A program made the position numbers and the translations under genes. A model generated the notes under the pieces. That model did no database searches, was not told the origin of the DNA, and saw only the letters and a list, made by a program, of their open reading frames with translations. A DNA stretch of 64,000 nucleotides from Pseudomonas faucium (GTDB lineage Bacteria; Pseudomonadota; Gammaproteobacteria; Pseudomonadales; Pseudomonadaceae). Shown here in pieces: positions 1 to 9,310 of this stretch. The stretch is taken from positions 372,001 through 436,000 of the forward strand of contig NZ_BQIP01000001.1 in the NCBI RefSeq assembly GCF_021602585.1. Reading direction: 5' to 3'. The first letter of the stretch is position 1, and every line of letters begins with the position of its first letter.

Positions 1-150
1 GAAGTAGCGCAGGTGGCGCATCGAAATATCTTTGCCCTTGATCATCCCTACTTCCGATACCTGACAATGAAGCAAGACACCACAGACACGAGTGTGCCCA
101 GCGCCCGCTCAGGGGCGCCGTGGAAGCTCAGCGACGAACGGTGGCCGTGA
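1..150 (+). CDS. 3' end of an unidentified protein (partial)
   Basis: Frame 1 is open from the window edge to a TGA at 148-150, encoding about 49 residues (start EVAQVAHRNIFALDHPYF, end SDERWP). The composition looks like a genuine protein C-terminus. It converges on the minus-strand MDR gene and overlaps its end by about 23 bases, an arrangement seen elsewhere in this window. I do not recognise the family. The start and most of the gene lie outside the window. Confidence 0.4.
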   Translation, partial: EVAQVAHRNIFALDHPYFRYLTMKQDTTDTSVPSARSGAPWKLSDERWP

Positions 151-1054
151 TCTTGGCGTGCGGTCCGCTGATCTGTGCAGCCCAGGCTTCAGCTGCCTGG
201 TCGAGGGTGTAATCCACATAATCCACCTGGATCTGCTGCTCTTTGGCGATCTTCAGCAGACGCAGCCAGATTTGCTCGCGGTCAGCCGGTGGACGCTGGC
301 CCGTGCCGATGCACGACAAATTGCGGAACAACAGATCGGCGATATCCAGATTGAGTTGACGCCCGGCACCAGTGCCGATGGTCATTATCCGAGCCCCCCA
401 GTTGGTGGCTTTCAGGGATGTCAGCATCGGCTGACCGCATACTAGGTCGAGGACCACATCAAAGCCGCCACCTGCTGCCTCTTTGAGCGCACCCACATCA
501 TCGCTGCCACCCAGGGTGACCACTTCGTCTGCGATGCCTTGCGACTTCAAGCGGCCCAATGCTTGAGCCGAGCGCGCCGCGCCAACCACTTTGCCCGCGC
601 CCATGCCGCGCGCCAGTTGCAAAGCAATCTGACCCAAGGTGCCGGTGGCACCGAGGATCAAGACCTTCTCGCCCTTTTGAATTGCCGCTTTCTCCAGCGG
701 CACAATGGCGCCGGTCGCGGCGATGCCCATGCTGATTGCAGTTTTATCGTCGACATCGTCAGGCACATTCCAAACTTCAGCCTGCGGCACCAACGTGCGT
801 TCAGCCCAAGCGCCGAATGGCAACACCGAACGTTCACCGAAGTACACCCGGCGGCCATCCGGCGCACGGCCCACGCCCTCCCCCCGAATGACACAAGGAT
901 ACTCAACGCCCAGACGATAGGCTCCCAATACATCCCAGCCGCCAAGGCCAGCGGTATCGACATCAATCAGCACCGAACCATCTTGCGGTTCTGGCTCGCG
1001 AAACTCACCGACTACCGGCAGCGCGTTGCGCTCGGAAATGACTGCTGCACGCAT
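128..1054 (-). CDS. Quinone oxidoreductase-like medium-chain dehydrogenase/reductase
   Basis: 308-residue MDR-superfamily protein with an N-terminal GroES-like domain (about 1-120) and a Rossmann domain whose NAD(P) motif is GATGTLGQIALQLAR near residue 140. The Cys/His pattern of structural- or catalytic-zinc alcohol dehydrogenases is not evident, so a zinc-independent quinone/enone reductase type fits best. The start is an ATG preceded by AGGAG at good spacing. The upstream region (about 1085-1135) is AT-rich and holds a TGAACA half-site like those in the 12.4 and 15.9 kb promoters, so co-regulation with the catabolic cluster is possible. The substrate cannot be read from the sequence. Confidence 0.85.
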   Translation of the reverse strand: MRAAVISERNALPVVGEFREPEPQDGSVLIDVDTAGLGGWDVLGAYRLGVEYPCVIRGEGVGRAPDGRRVYFGERSVLPFGAWAERTLVPQAEVWNVPDDVDDKTAISMGIAATGAIVPLEKAAIQKGEKVLILGATGTLGQIALQLARGMGAGKVVGAARSAQALGRLKSQGIADEVVTLGGSDDVGALKEAAGGGFDVVLDLVCGQPMLTSLKATNWGARIMTIGTGAGRQLNLDIADLLFRNLSCIGTGQRPPADREQIWLRLLKIAKEQQIQVDYVDYTLDQAAEAWAAQISGPHAKITATVRR

Positions 1055-1293
1055 GGGGTTCTCCTTTTCTGTTTTGTTTTCAGTCTGCGCTGGAGAGATA
1101 ATTGAACATATTCAAGATATTTGTCCATATATTTACTGAGCTCAACTGAGTTTTTGCCTGCCACCCCGCGCGTGCGGCTTGAAACCCCGCCCCAGGTGCT
1201 ACCGCCCTCTGTCCACCTCTCCCACAAGTAAACGCTCAATGAGCTATACCCAAAATCTCCGCATTGCACTTTTTTGAGCACAGGAGGTTGATC

Positions 1294-1743
1294 ATGAACG
1301 TGAGAACCCCAACGGCGGCTCTGGTGGCCACTTTGGTAATCTTCGGTTGTACGCATTCATCAAGCCAGACAGTGACTATTCCCCTGCTTGCCACACCACA
1401 GAACCTAGGCCAGATTGCCAATACAACCTTGGTCAGCCAGGGTAATGGGACCGGCTTTACCTTCGTCATCAGTGGCGTCCCCAGTGGGACACTTCGACCC
1501 TTGAACCTCTATACGTCCATTCATAAAGGCACCTGCAAACAGCCCGGCCCGGTTACCTACGCAATGAATGACCGGATCAACACCAACCGCATTACCTCGA
1601 CTCGCGGCTGGACCTATTCAAGAAACGCGCCCATCGCCATGTCGGAGCTGTTTACCGGCGATTATTCCGTGGTCGTCACCACCACGCCGGCCGATGGCAG
1701 CGTCGATATTTTCTGCGGGGATATCAAAAAGGCAGCACAATGA
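1294..1743 (+). CDS. Small putative lipoprotein
   Basis: About 149 residues. The ATG at 1294 is chosen over upstream in-frame starts because CAGGAGG sits seven bases before it. The N-terminus (MNVRTPTAALVATLVIFGC) is a short lipoprotein signal peptide; the Cys in the IFGC lipobox would be lipidated. The mature part is Ser/Thr-rich, predicted secreted or outer-membrane anchored, with two further Cys (in HKGTCKQ and IFCGD) that could form a disulfide. It resembles small secreted Pseudomonas proteins of unknown role. It stands alone between the divergent MDR gene and the large oxidoreductase. Confidence 0.7.
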   Translation: MNVRTPTAALVATLVIFGCTHSSSQTVTIPLLATPQNLGQIANTTLVSQGNGTGFTFVISGVPSGTLRPLNLYTSIHKGTCKQPGPVTYAMNDRINTNRITSTRGWTYSRNAPIAMSELFTGDYSVVVTTTPADGSVDIFCGDIKKAAQ

Positions 1744-1940
1744 AATTGACGTTTCACCATAAGTAACACCCTGTACAAAATCGCCAAAAAACGCCCTGCG
1801 TTCCGGTATCTGAGTATCCAATACCACCTGCCTGTTTTTGTGATTTTACGATCCACCTCCCCTCTCCCTAGACTCCGGCCAATAACTAGGCATCGCCGCT
1901 CTCCTGGCGCCGCCATGACAATAAAGCCTGGAGGATGAAC

Positions 1941-4900
1941 ATGAGTGCGTCCCCGTCTCTGGATGACAAATACATCCAGCACAGCGGAAAAGTTTTGCTC
2001 ACTGGGATCCAGGCGCTGGTGCGCCTGCCCCTGATGCAGCGCCAACGCGATCTGGCCAATGGTCTGAATACCGCCGGATTCATTTCCGGCTATCGTGGCT
2101 CGCCACTGGGTGGTTTCGACCAGGCATTGTGGAAAGCCCGCGACTATCTCAAGGAGCACCACACGGTGTTCCATCCGGGCATGAACGAGGATCTTGCCGC
2201 CACATCGATCTGGGGCACCCAACAGGTCAATATCTTTGAAGGCGCCACCTACGACGGTGTATTCGGCATGTGGTACGGCAAAGGCCCCGGCGTCGATCGC
2301 TGCGGCGATGTGTTCCGTCACGCCAACGCTGCGGGCACCTCGCAGTTTGGCGGTGTGCTGGCCATTGCCGGTGATGACCACGGTGCTCGTTCTTCTTCGC
2401 TGCCGCATCAGACAGAGCATATTTTCAAAGCGGTGATGATGCCGGTCCTCGCTCCCTCAGGCGTGCAGGAATACCTCGACTACGGCATGCACGGCTGGGC
2501 CATGTCGCGCTACTCCGGCTGTTGGGTAGCACTCAAGGCGGTGGCGGACACCGTAGAAAGCGCGGCCGTTGTCGATATCGACATCCACCGCGTTCAGCCC
2601 GTTATTCCGGATATCCCACTGCCGGAAGGCGGCTTGAATATCCGTTGGCCAGACCCTCCCCTGGCACAGGAGCAAAGGCTGCTGGAACACAAGTTGTACG
2701 CCGCCCTCGCCTACGCCCGCGCCAATCGCCTCGACCGTATCGTGATGGATTCACCGAAAGCGCGAATCGGCATTATCACATCCGGAAAATCCTACCTCGA
2801 CGTCTGTCAGGCGCTGAAAATTCTCGGCATCGACGAAGTCCTGGCACAGCAAATCGGCCTGCGCGTGTACAAGGTCGGTATGGTCTGGCCGCTGGAGGCT
2901 GAAGGTGTTCGGCAATTCGCCGAAGGCCTGGAGGAGATTGTGGTGGTGGAAGAAAAACGCCACATGATCGAGTACCAGTTGAAGGAAGAACTCTACAACT
3001 GGCGAGAAGACGTCCGCCCACGCATCGTCGGCAAGTTTGACGACAAGGGTGAGTGGAGCCTGCCCCACACCGGCTGGCTGCTGCCCGCGGTCAACGACCT
3101 GACGCCGGCCATGATTGCCCGCGCGCTGGCCAAGCGCGTTTTGCGCTTGCATCAGGATGGTCCGCTGCAAGTACGTCTGGCCGTCCTGGATGCGCAACTG
3201 GCCAGCAAGCACCAGTTCGGTAATCTGATGGATCGCGTGCCGCACTACTGCTCGGGCTGCCCACACAACACCTCGACCAAAGTGCCGGCGGGCAGCCGAG
3301 CGTTGGCTGGCATTGGCTGCCACTACATGGCGGCATGGATCTATCCGCAGACCCAGACGTTCAGCCAGATGGGTGGCGAAGGTGTCGCATGGATCGGACA
3401 GGCCCCGTTCACCAAGACCGAACATGTTTTTGCCAACCTAGGTGACGGTACTTACTTTCATTCCGGCATTCTCGCGATCCGTGCTGCCATCGCTGCGAAG
3501 GTGCAAATCACTTACAAGATTCTCTACAACGATGCCGTAGCCATGACCGGTGGACAACCGGTAGACGGCAGTCTCAGCGTGGCGCAAATCAGCCGACAGC
3601 TTGCTGCCGAGGGCGTGCAGCGTCTGGTGGTGGTCAGTGACGACGTCGAGAAATATCAGCATATCCATGATCTGGCCGACGGTGTGCCGGTACTGCGCCG
3701 CGACAAAATGGAGGAAGTGCAGGAAGAGTTACGCCAGTACAAGGGTGTGTCTGCAATCATCTATGACCAGACATGCGCCGCCGAGAAACGCCGGCGGCGT
3801 AAACGTGGAAAATTCCCGGACCCGGCACGCCGAGTGGTAATCAACGAAGCTGTGTGTGAAGGCTGCGGCGATTGCAGCAGCAAGTCCAACTGCATGTCGG
3901 TGGTGGCAGTGGAAACCGAGTACGGTCGCAAACGTGAAATCGACCAGTCCTCCTGCAACAAGGATTTCACCTGCCTCAACGGTTTTTGCCCCAGTTTCGT
4001 AACGGTCGAAGGTGGTTCTCTGCGCAAACCCAAGGCCCTTGCAGCCTCGGCGGAGGAAGAGTGGGAATTACCAACGCCTTCGACGGTTTCACTTGAAGAG
4101 CCATACAGCATTCTGGTGACCGGTGTGGGTGGCACAGGTGTAGTGACCATCGGCGCCTTGTTAGGGATGGCGGCATTCATCGAAGGCAAAGGCACACTCA
4201 ACCTGGACATGGCCGGCATGGCGCAAAAAGGGGGGGCGGTGTGGTCGCATATCCGTATTGCCGAGTGCCAGGAGCAACTCTTCGCACCTCGTATTGCTGA
4301 AGGTGAAGCCGCGTTGCTGCTGGGTTGCGACCTGGTGGTCAGTGCCAATACCGAAACCCTCTCCAAGCTGCGTCATGGCGTGACTCATGCCTTGATCAAC
4401 AGTGAAGAAACCATCACCAGCGCCTTTGTGCGTACCTTCGCCCAGCAGGCGGAAAGTGGTGATTTGCTGAAACACCCCGACCCGACATTCCAGACCAGCA
4501 ACATGTCGGCGCAAATCGTCGAAGCGGCGGGTTCGGCTCAAGCTGATTTTGTCAACGCGAGCAAAATCGCTACGGCCTTGATGGGCGATTCCATTGCCAC
4601 CAATACCTTCATGCTGGGCTATGCCTACCAGAAAGGTTGGTTGCCGGTGGGTAAAGCGGCGCTGATACAGGCCATAGAATTGAATGGTACTGCGGTGCCC
4701 TTCAACCTTTCGGCCTTTGCCTGGGGCCAGCGCAGCGCCCATGACTTGCCACGGGTACTGCGCAAACTGGAAGCGGCCAATGTGAAGAGCGCAGATCGCC
4801 AACTTTCACAAAATCTGGAAGAAACACTCGCACGACGCGTGGAATTTCTCACTGCTTACCACGACTACGCCTATGCCCAACGCTACCGGTTACGTGTCGA

Positions 4901-5501
4901 GCAATTCATCGAGTCGGAAAAAGCACTGCAGGGACAACCCGGAAAGCTGTCAGCGAGCGTTGCTCGTTACTACTTCAAAGTGTTGGCCATCAAAGATGAA
5001 TACGAAGTAGCCCGCCTGTTTACCGATGGTCAGTTCTTGGAAAAAATTCAGGCCAATTTCGAAGGCGACTACCGCTTGCGCTTCCACCTGGCACCGCCTG
5101 TGTTGAACGCAAGCAACCAGGGTAGTGAACCGAGAAAGCGCAGTTTCGGACCTTGGATGCTGCAAGGCTTCAAGCTGTTGGCGAAGCTCAAATTTCTGCG
5201 CAACACCTGGCTCGATCCATTCGGCCACACCTATGAACGCAAAGTGGAACGTAATTGGTTAGCCGACTACGAAAGCATTCTCGACGAAGTACTTAACGGC
5301 TTGAATGTCGACAACCTTGGTCTGGCTCAGGAGTTGGTGGAGCTACCCGAAAGCGTTCGCGGGTACGGACCGGTCAAGGAGCGTTTTCTCGCCCATGCGC
5401 AACAACGACGGACTCAGTTGCTGGAGCAATGGCGAAACGGCCCCGGCCAGTTCCATGATGCCAACCAGGGCAGCCGTAAAATCGCGGTCACTCAACTGTA
5501 A
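1941..5501 (+). CDS. Fused indolepyruvate ferredoxin oxidoreductase family protein
   Basis: About 1186 residues containing all subunits of a 2-oxoacid:ferredoxin oxidoreductase in one chain. Visible parts are an N-terminal pyrimidine-binding domain, a TPP-binding domain with CSGCPHN near residue 440, a cysteine-rich iron-sulfur segment (CEGCGDC through FCPSF, about 635-690), and a C-terminal gamma domain with GVGGTGVVTIGALLGMA. The family oxidatively decarboxylates aryl- or branched-chain 2-oxoacids to acyl-CoA with ferredoxin as acceptor. ATG 1941 is preferred to 1935 because CTGGAGG at 1927-1933 is correctly spaced only for it. folE follows 60 bases downstream. Confidence 0.9.
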   Translation: MSASPSLDDKYIQHSGKVLLTGIQALVRLPLMQRQRDLANGLNTAGFISGYRGSPLGGFDQALWKARDYLKEHHTVFHPGMNEDLAATSIWGTQQVNIFEGATYDGVFGMWYGKGPGVDRCGDVFRHANAAGTSQFGGVLAIAGDDHGARSSSLPHQTEHIFKAVMMPVLAPSGVQEYLDYGMHGWAMSRYSGCWVALKAVADTVESAAVVDIDIHRVQPVIPDIPLPEGGLNIRWPDPPLAQEQRLLEHKLYAALAYARANRLDRIVMDSPKARIGIITSGKSYLDVCQALKILGIDEVLAQQIGLRVYKVGMVWPLEAEGVRQFAEGLEEIVVVEEKRHMIEYQLKEELYNWREDVRPRIVGKFDDKGEWSLPHTGWLLPAVNDLTPAMIARALAKRVLRLHQDGPLQVRLAVLDAQLASKHQFGNLMDRVPHYCSGCPHNTSTKVPAGSRALAGIGCHYMAAWIYPQTQTFSQMGGEGVAWIGQAPFTKTEHVFANLGDGTYFHSGILAIRAAIAAKVQITYKILYNDAVAMTGGQPVDGSLSVAQISRQLAAEGVQRLVVVSDDVEKYQHIHDLADGVPVLRRDKMEEVQEELRQYKGVSAIIYDQTCAAEKRRRRKRGKFPDPARRVVINEAVCEGCGDCSSKSNCMSVVAVETEYGRKREIDQSSCNKDFTCLNGFCPSFVTVEGGSLRKPKALAASAEEEWELPTPSTVSLEEPYSILVTGVGGTGVVTIGALLGMAAFIEGKGTLNLDMAGMAQKGGAVWSHIRIAECQEQLFAPRIAEGEAALLLGCDLVVSANTETLSKLRHGVTHALINSEETITSAFVRTFAQQAESGDLLKHPDPTFQTSNMSAQIVEAAGSAQADFVNASKIATALMGDSIATNTFMLGYAYQKGWLPVGKAALIQAIELNGTAVPFNLSAFAWGQRSAHDLPRVLRKLEAANVKSADRQLSQNLEETLARRVEFLTAYHDYAYAQRYRLRVEQFIESEKALQGQPGKLSASVARYYFKVLAIKDEYEVARLFTDGQFLEKIQANFEGDYRLRFHLAPPVLNASNQGSEPRKRSFGPWMLQGFKLLAKLKFLRNTWLDPFGHTYERKVERNWLADYESILDEVLNGLNVDNLGLAQELVELPESVRGYGPVKERFLAHAQQRRTQLLEQWRNGPGQFHDANQGSRKIAVTQL

Positions 5502-5561
5502 ACCTTTCCTGGGCTGTACAGTGTGCCGCCCGGGATGGTTGTTAATCCAACAAGGTTACCC

Positions 5562-6128
5562 ATGAACGAAGAACTGATCAGAAATTACCGCGAAATTCTC
5601 CAGGGTGTAGGTGAGAATCCAGAACGTGAAGGCTTGCTGGACACGCCTAAACGCGCTGCAAAAGCCATGCAGTATCTGTGTCACGGCTACCAGGAAAGTC
5701 TCGAGCAAATCGTCAACGGAGCGCTTTTTGAATCGGATAACGATGAGATGGTCATTGTCCGTGATATTGAGCTTTACTCGTTGTGCGAGCATCACTTGCT
5801 ACCGTTTATTGGCAAGGCCCACGTTGCCTACATACCGACCGGCAAAGTGCTAGGGCTTTCAAAGATCGCGCGGATCGTAGATATGTTCGCCCGCCGCCTA
5901 CAGATTCAGGAAAACCTGACCCGACAGGTGGCCGACGCAGTTGCGCGAGTAACCGGCGCAGCCGGCGTAGCTGTGGTGATCGAGGCAAAACACATGTGCA
6001 TGATGATGCGCGGGGTGGAGAAACAGAACTCGGTCATGAGCACATCGGTGATGCTGGGCGCGTTCCGTGAGTCGTACAACACCCGCCAGGAGTTCCTGCA
6101 GATTATCCGCAACGGCCAAGGGCGGTGA
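5562..6128 (+). CDS. folE: GTP cyclohydrolase I
   Basis: 188-residue type I GTP cyclohydrolase, converting GTP to 7,8-dihydroneopterin triphosphate, first step of tetrahydrofolate synthesis. The zinc-binding CEHHLLPF segment and the [12 protein letters not shown] active-site segment are intact, and length matches bacterial FolE. ATG 5562 gives the usual N-terminus; an upstream in-frame ATG at 5523 would add unrelated residues. Pseudomonads often have several folE copies. One inside a catabolic region that contains Rieske-type oxygenases could meet extra C1-carrier demand, for example from demethylation. That link is inference. Confidence 0.95.
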   Translation: MNEELIRNYREILQGVGENPEREGLLDTPKRAAKAMQYLCHGYQESLEQIVNGALFESDNDEMVIVRDIELYSLCEHHLLPFIGKAHVAYIPTGKVLGLSKIARIVDMFARRLQIQENLTRQVADAVARVTGAAGVAVVIEAKHMCMMMRGVEKQNSVMSTSVMLGAFRESYNTRQEFLQIIRNGQGR

Positions 6129-6160
6129 GCCTGGCGGGCTTGATGCATACTGCATTCTAT

Positions 6161-6916
6161 TCAGCTGAGCATCAACATCCCGCCATCGATCATCAAGGTT
6201 TGTCCGGTGACAAAGCGCGAACCGTCTCCAGCAAGAAACACCAGCACCGGCGCCAGATCGCGGGCGGCTTCACCCAGACGTCCGCCAATAGGAACTTGTC
6301 CAGCCATGTACGCATCATGCTGCTGTAATTGCTCGGGGCTCATACTTGCGCGAGTGGCCTCGTACATCGGCGTCCACATCGCCGGGGCGATGGCGTTGAC
6401 GGTAATGCCCAAAGGCCCCCATTCCCGGGCAACGGTGCGCGTCCAGGCCAGTACTGCGCCCTTACTGGCCGCGTAGTGCGCCTTGCCAGGTTGCCCTAGC
6501 ACACCGGCTGCGGAGGCGAAATTGATAATACGCCCACCACTGCCTTTCAGCCGCTCATAGGCCGCACGATTGGTCAGGAACGTGCCACGGGTATTCACCG
6601 CGAATACCTTTTCCCACTCTTCCAGTGTAATTGCATCGGCCGTAGCATTGGGTGCAATCCCGGCGGCGTGCACCAAGACATCCAAACCATTGAGCCGATC
6701 GAAGGCCCATGCAAAGGCCGCGTCCACTGATTGGTGGTCAGAAATATCGCAGACTCTCGTCTCGGCCCAGCCACCTCCGACGCCTACCATTGGGGATGCT
6801 TCGCCAAGGTCCAGACTGACGACATGAGCGCCCTCCTCGACAAACGCATTGACCACAGCCGCGCCAATACCACGGGCGCCGCCCGTGACGATGATTCGTT
6901 TACCTACCAGCTGCAT
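6161..6916 (-). CDS. SDR family NAD(P)-dependent oxidoreductase
   Basis: 251-residue classical short-chain dehydrogenase: glycine-rich GGARGIG at residues 11-17, an NAG-equivalent HAAG, and the Ser-Tyr-Lys set in FASAAGVLGQPGKAHYAASK. The start is placed at MQLVGKR (6916) because an AGAGGG ribosome-binding site precedes it; the longer open frame upstream overlaps the next gene. It is the last gene of the minus-strand run beginning with the CoA transferase and lies 22 bases after the APH gene. A 3-hydroxyacyl-CoA or related alcohol oxidation step is plausible, but the substrate is unknown. Confidence 0.88.
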   Translation of the reverse strand: MQLVGKRIIVTGGARGIGAAVVNAFVEEGAHVVSLDLGEASPMVGVGGGWAETRVCDISDHQSVDAAFAWAFDRLNGLDVLVHAAGIAPNATADAITLEEWEKVFAVNTRGTFLTNRAAYERLKGSGGRIINFASAAGVLGQPGKAHYAASKGAVLAWTRTVAREWGPLGITVNAIAPAMWTPMYEATRASMSPEQLQQHDAYMAGQVPIGGRLGEAARDLAPVLVFLAGDGSRFVTGQTLMIDGGMLMLS

Positions 6917-6938
6917 GGACGATCCCTCTTCGGTTGTT

Positions 6939-7994
6939 TTAAAAACCAGGTTGTTCGATACGGCGCAACGCCGAAGCAAAAAGACGCAGAGCGGAGGCAT
7001 GATGCTTTTCACCGGTGATCTTCGAGGCTTTACCGGCGCAAGCGCGCGCGTAGCTGACCTCAAGGAAGATTCCGAGCTTGAAGCCGGCTAATACCAGGTA
7101 CCAATTGAAGTCCGCCAACGAACGCGAACTTCCGCCGCGGTAGTGGGCGATTAGCTCTTCGCCGCTGCAAAAACCATCCCATGGGTGCACTTCGATCGTG
7201 CCGGCGCCTCGACCATCGGCACCGGGCCAGGTGACCACCAGCCAGGCCAGGTCGAGTAAAGGGTCGCCGATGGTTGCCAGCTCCCAATCGACGATGGCCG
7301 CAAGCTCTCCACTGTTGGGTTGGAACATCACGTTGGACAGGTGAAAATCGCCGTGCTGGATACCGGCCTGAAACTGTTGCGGGCAATGCTCGTTCAACCA
7401 GCTAGCCAAGCGTTCGAGGCCTGGCAGACCGGCCGCACCAGGCCAACCCGAGTAGTCCTTGACGCTGTTCAGTTGAGCCAGCCAACGTGACACCTGACGC
7501 TGATGAAAACCCTCCGGTCGCCCGAAGCCCGCCAAACCAACCGCCTCGAAATCAACCTCACCCAATCGCAACAGCGCATCCACCATGGCTAGCCCCATAC
7601 GGCGGCGCAGTGCCGGTTGATTGGCATGTGGTGCAGGAAGACCAGCAGCATTATTGGGATTGAAGCCCTGCACCGGCTCCATCAGATAGAAATTCGCCCC
7701 TAAAACGCTCTGGTCGGCACAATCGGCAATCAGCCCAGCATGGGGCACTTGGGAACCGGCCAAAGCCTTGAGCAAACGAGCTTCGCGGGCAATGGTTTTG
7801 CTGCCGACTTCACGCAGCTCTGCGGAAGGCCGGCGCAATACAAAGTCACGCTCACCCCGGCGAAAGCGCAGCAGCAAATTTTGCGTGCCTCCAGTTAAGC
7901 GTTGTGGCGCCTCGATGGGCCCGCTTTCCAGGCCCATCGTGTCCATCCAATGGGCCAGACGCTCAAAATCGACCAGTTCCTGACAGCGACTCAT
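6939..7994 (-). CDS. APH-family phosphotransferase, acyl-CoA dehydrogenase associated
   Basis: 351-residue choline/aminoglycoside-kinase-fold protein. It shows the Brenner-type motif HGDFHLSNVMF, the IVDWELATIGDPLLDLAWL metal-binding segment, and an N-terminal LTGGTQNLLLRF nucleotide region. Its start overlaps the acyl-CoA dehydrogenase stop as ATGA, implying translational coupling. Known members of this pairing (LvaA/LvaC in Pseudomonas; ACAD10/11 in animals) phosphorylate 4-hydroxyacyl-CoA so that the dehydrogenase-fold partner can remove phosphate and shift the hydroxyl. No LvaB-like small partner is visible here. Antibiotic resistance is unlikely in this context. Confidence 0.88.
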   Translation of the reverse strand: MSRCQELVDFERLAHWMDTMGLESGPIEAPQRLTGGTQNLLLRFRRGERDFVLRRPSAELREVGSKTIAREARLLKALAGSQVPHAGLIADCADQSVLGANFYLMEPVQGFNPNNAAGLPAPHANQPALRRRMGLAMVDALLRLGEVDFEAVGLAGFGRPEGFHQRQVSRWLAQLNSVKDYSGWPGAAGLPGLERLASWLNEHCPQQFQAGIQHGDFHLSNVMFQPNSGELAAIVDWELATIGDPLLDLAWLVVTWPGADGRGAGTIEVHPWDGFCSGEELIAHYRGGSSRSLADFNWYLVLAGFKLGIFLEVSYARACAGKASKITGEKHHASALRLFASALRRIEQPGF

Positions 7995-9286
7995 GGCTCC
8001 AGCTCACTCAGGCTGGCCATTACGTCGGCATACTTTTCCCGGGCACGGGCCGCCGCTGTAGGTCGGTGATAGTCGGGGAAGAGTTCGTCGCAGGGCAGAT
8101 AGTTGCGCAGTAACTGGTCCGCCACCGTGACTTTATGCACCTCGGTCGGCCCGTCGGCCAGGCCCATCTGGAAAGAGCGCAGGATGTAGCCGGCAAATGG
8201 CATTTCTTCGCTAACCCCGAGCGAGCCATGCACATGCAGGGCGCGTGCAGCAATGTCATGCAGAACCTTGGGCATGACGGCCTTCACCGCCGAGATGTCT
8301 TTGCGCACCTGCTTGTAATCCTGATAGTGGTCGATTCGCCAGGCCGTGCGCATCACTAATAGACGAAACTGCTCCAGCTCGATCCACGAGTCAGCAATCT
8401 TTTCCTGGACCATTTGCTTGTCCGCCAAGCGGGTACCCTTTGTACTACGCGAAAGGGACCGCTCGCACAACGCATCCAGGGCTTTCTGTGCTTGCCCGAT
8501 CACCCGCATGGCATGGTGTACGCGACCTCCTCCCAGACGCACCTGAGCCACAACGAATGCCTGTCCCGGCGCACCTAGCATATCTGTTGCAGGTATTCGC
8601 ACGTTATCAAATGACAGATAGCCGTGGGTGGCCGCCGGATCATCAGCGATACCGACGTTTCGGATAATGTGGACACCTGGTGCGTCGGCGGGAACGATGA
8701 ACATCGACATGCCTTCGTATACCGGGACCGTCTTATCCGTCACTGCCATGACGATAAAGAACGATGCATACCGAGCATTGGAGGCAAACCATTTTTCACC
8801 GCTGAGCAACCAGTCATCCCCCTCACGCACCGCTTGGGTGGTCAATACCGCGGGATCCGCTCCTCCCTGCGGTTCAGTCATGGCGAAGCAGGAAACGATG
8901 TCACCATCGAGCAAAGGTTGCAGGTAACGCTGCTTCTGTGCGGGCGTGCCATAGTGCGCGAGGATTTCGGCGTTTCCCGAGTCCGGCGCCTGGCAGCCAA
9001 ATACAATCGGACCGAACAATGAGCGCCCAAGAATTTCATTGATCAATGCCAGGCGCACCTGGCCATAACCGGTGCCCCCCAGTTCCGGCCGCAAGTGACA
9101 CGCCCACAGTTTGCGCGCCTTAACCTGCGCCTGAAGTGGTTTGACCAACTGCTTGAACAGCGGATCGTGGATATTCCACGGGCTACCCAGCACATGATCG
9201 AGGGGCTCGACTTCAGTACGTACGAACCGCTCAATCCAATCTAGCTCCGCTTGAAACTCAGGGTCAGTCTGAAAGTCCCAGGCCAC
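7991..9286 (-). CDS. Acyl-CoA dehydrogenase family protein (ACAD10/11-like)
   Basis: 431-residue flavoprotein of the acyl-CoA dehydrogenase fold, with FAMTEPQGGADP and WFASNARYASFF in the FAD/acyl-binding middle domain, RVHHAMRVIGQAQKALD, and the C-terminal helical segment ending HKVTVADQLLRNY. The sequence type and the coupled kinase downstream match the ACAD10/11 branch, which acts on phosphorylated 4-hydroxyacyl-CoA rather than plain fatty acyl-CoA. It lies 24 bases after the SDR gene in the same run. Chain length and exact chemistry are not determined by what I can see. Confidence 0.9.
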   Translation of the reverse strand: MAWDFQTDPEFQAELDWIERFVRTEVEPLDHVLGSPWNIHDPLFKQLVKPLQAQVKARKLWACHLRPELGGTGYGQVRLALINEILGRSLFGPIVFGCQAPDSGNAEILAHYGTPAQKQRYLQPLLDGDIVSCFAMTEPQGGADPAVLTTQAVREGDDWLLSGEKWFASNARYASFFIVMAVTDKTVPVYEGMSMFIVPADAPGVHIIRNVGIADDPAATHGYLSFDNVRIPATDMLGAPGQAFVVAQVRLGGGRVHHAMRVIGQAQKALDALCERSLSRSTKGTRLADKQMVQEKIADSWIELEQFRLLVMRTAWRIDHYQDYKQVRKDISAVKAVMPKVLHDIAARALHVHGSLGVSEEMPFAGYILRSFQMGLADGPTEVHKVTVADQLLRNYLPCDELFPDYHRPTAAARAREKYADVMASLSELEP

Positions 9287-9310
9287 AGTGATTCTCCGAG
9301 TAAATAACGA

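Noticed and set aside
77-97. Fifth core repeat of the graspetide precursor around residue 97 (coordinates given as residues)
   Set aside because: The 40-residue spacing between repeats two and three suggests a lost unit, but the segment has no T-K-T or acidic cluster.
539-1105. Long plus-strand frame opposite the MDR gene
   Set aside because: It is antisense to a clear MDR protein and has no recognisable features of its own.
1662-2420. 252-codon minus-strand frame over the lipoprotein and oxidoreductase start
   Set aside because: It overlaps two well-supported genes and an intergenic region and shows no domain.
6939-7994. Aminoglycoside resistance gene
   Set aside because: The APH fold is present, but the coupled acyl-CoA dehydrogenase and neighbours point to CoA-linked catabolism.
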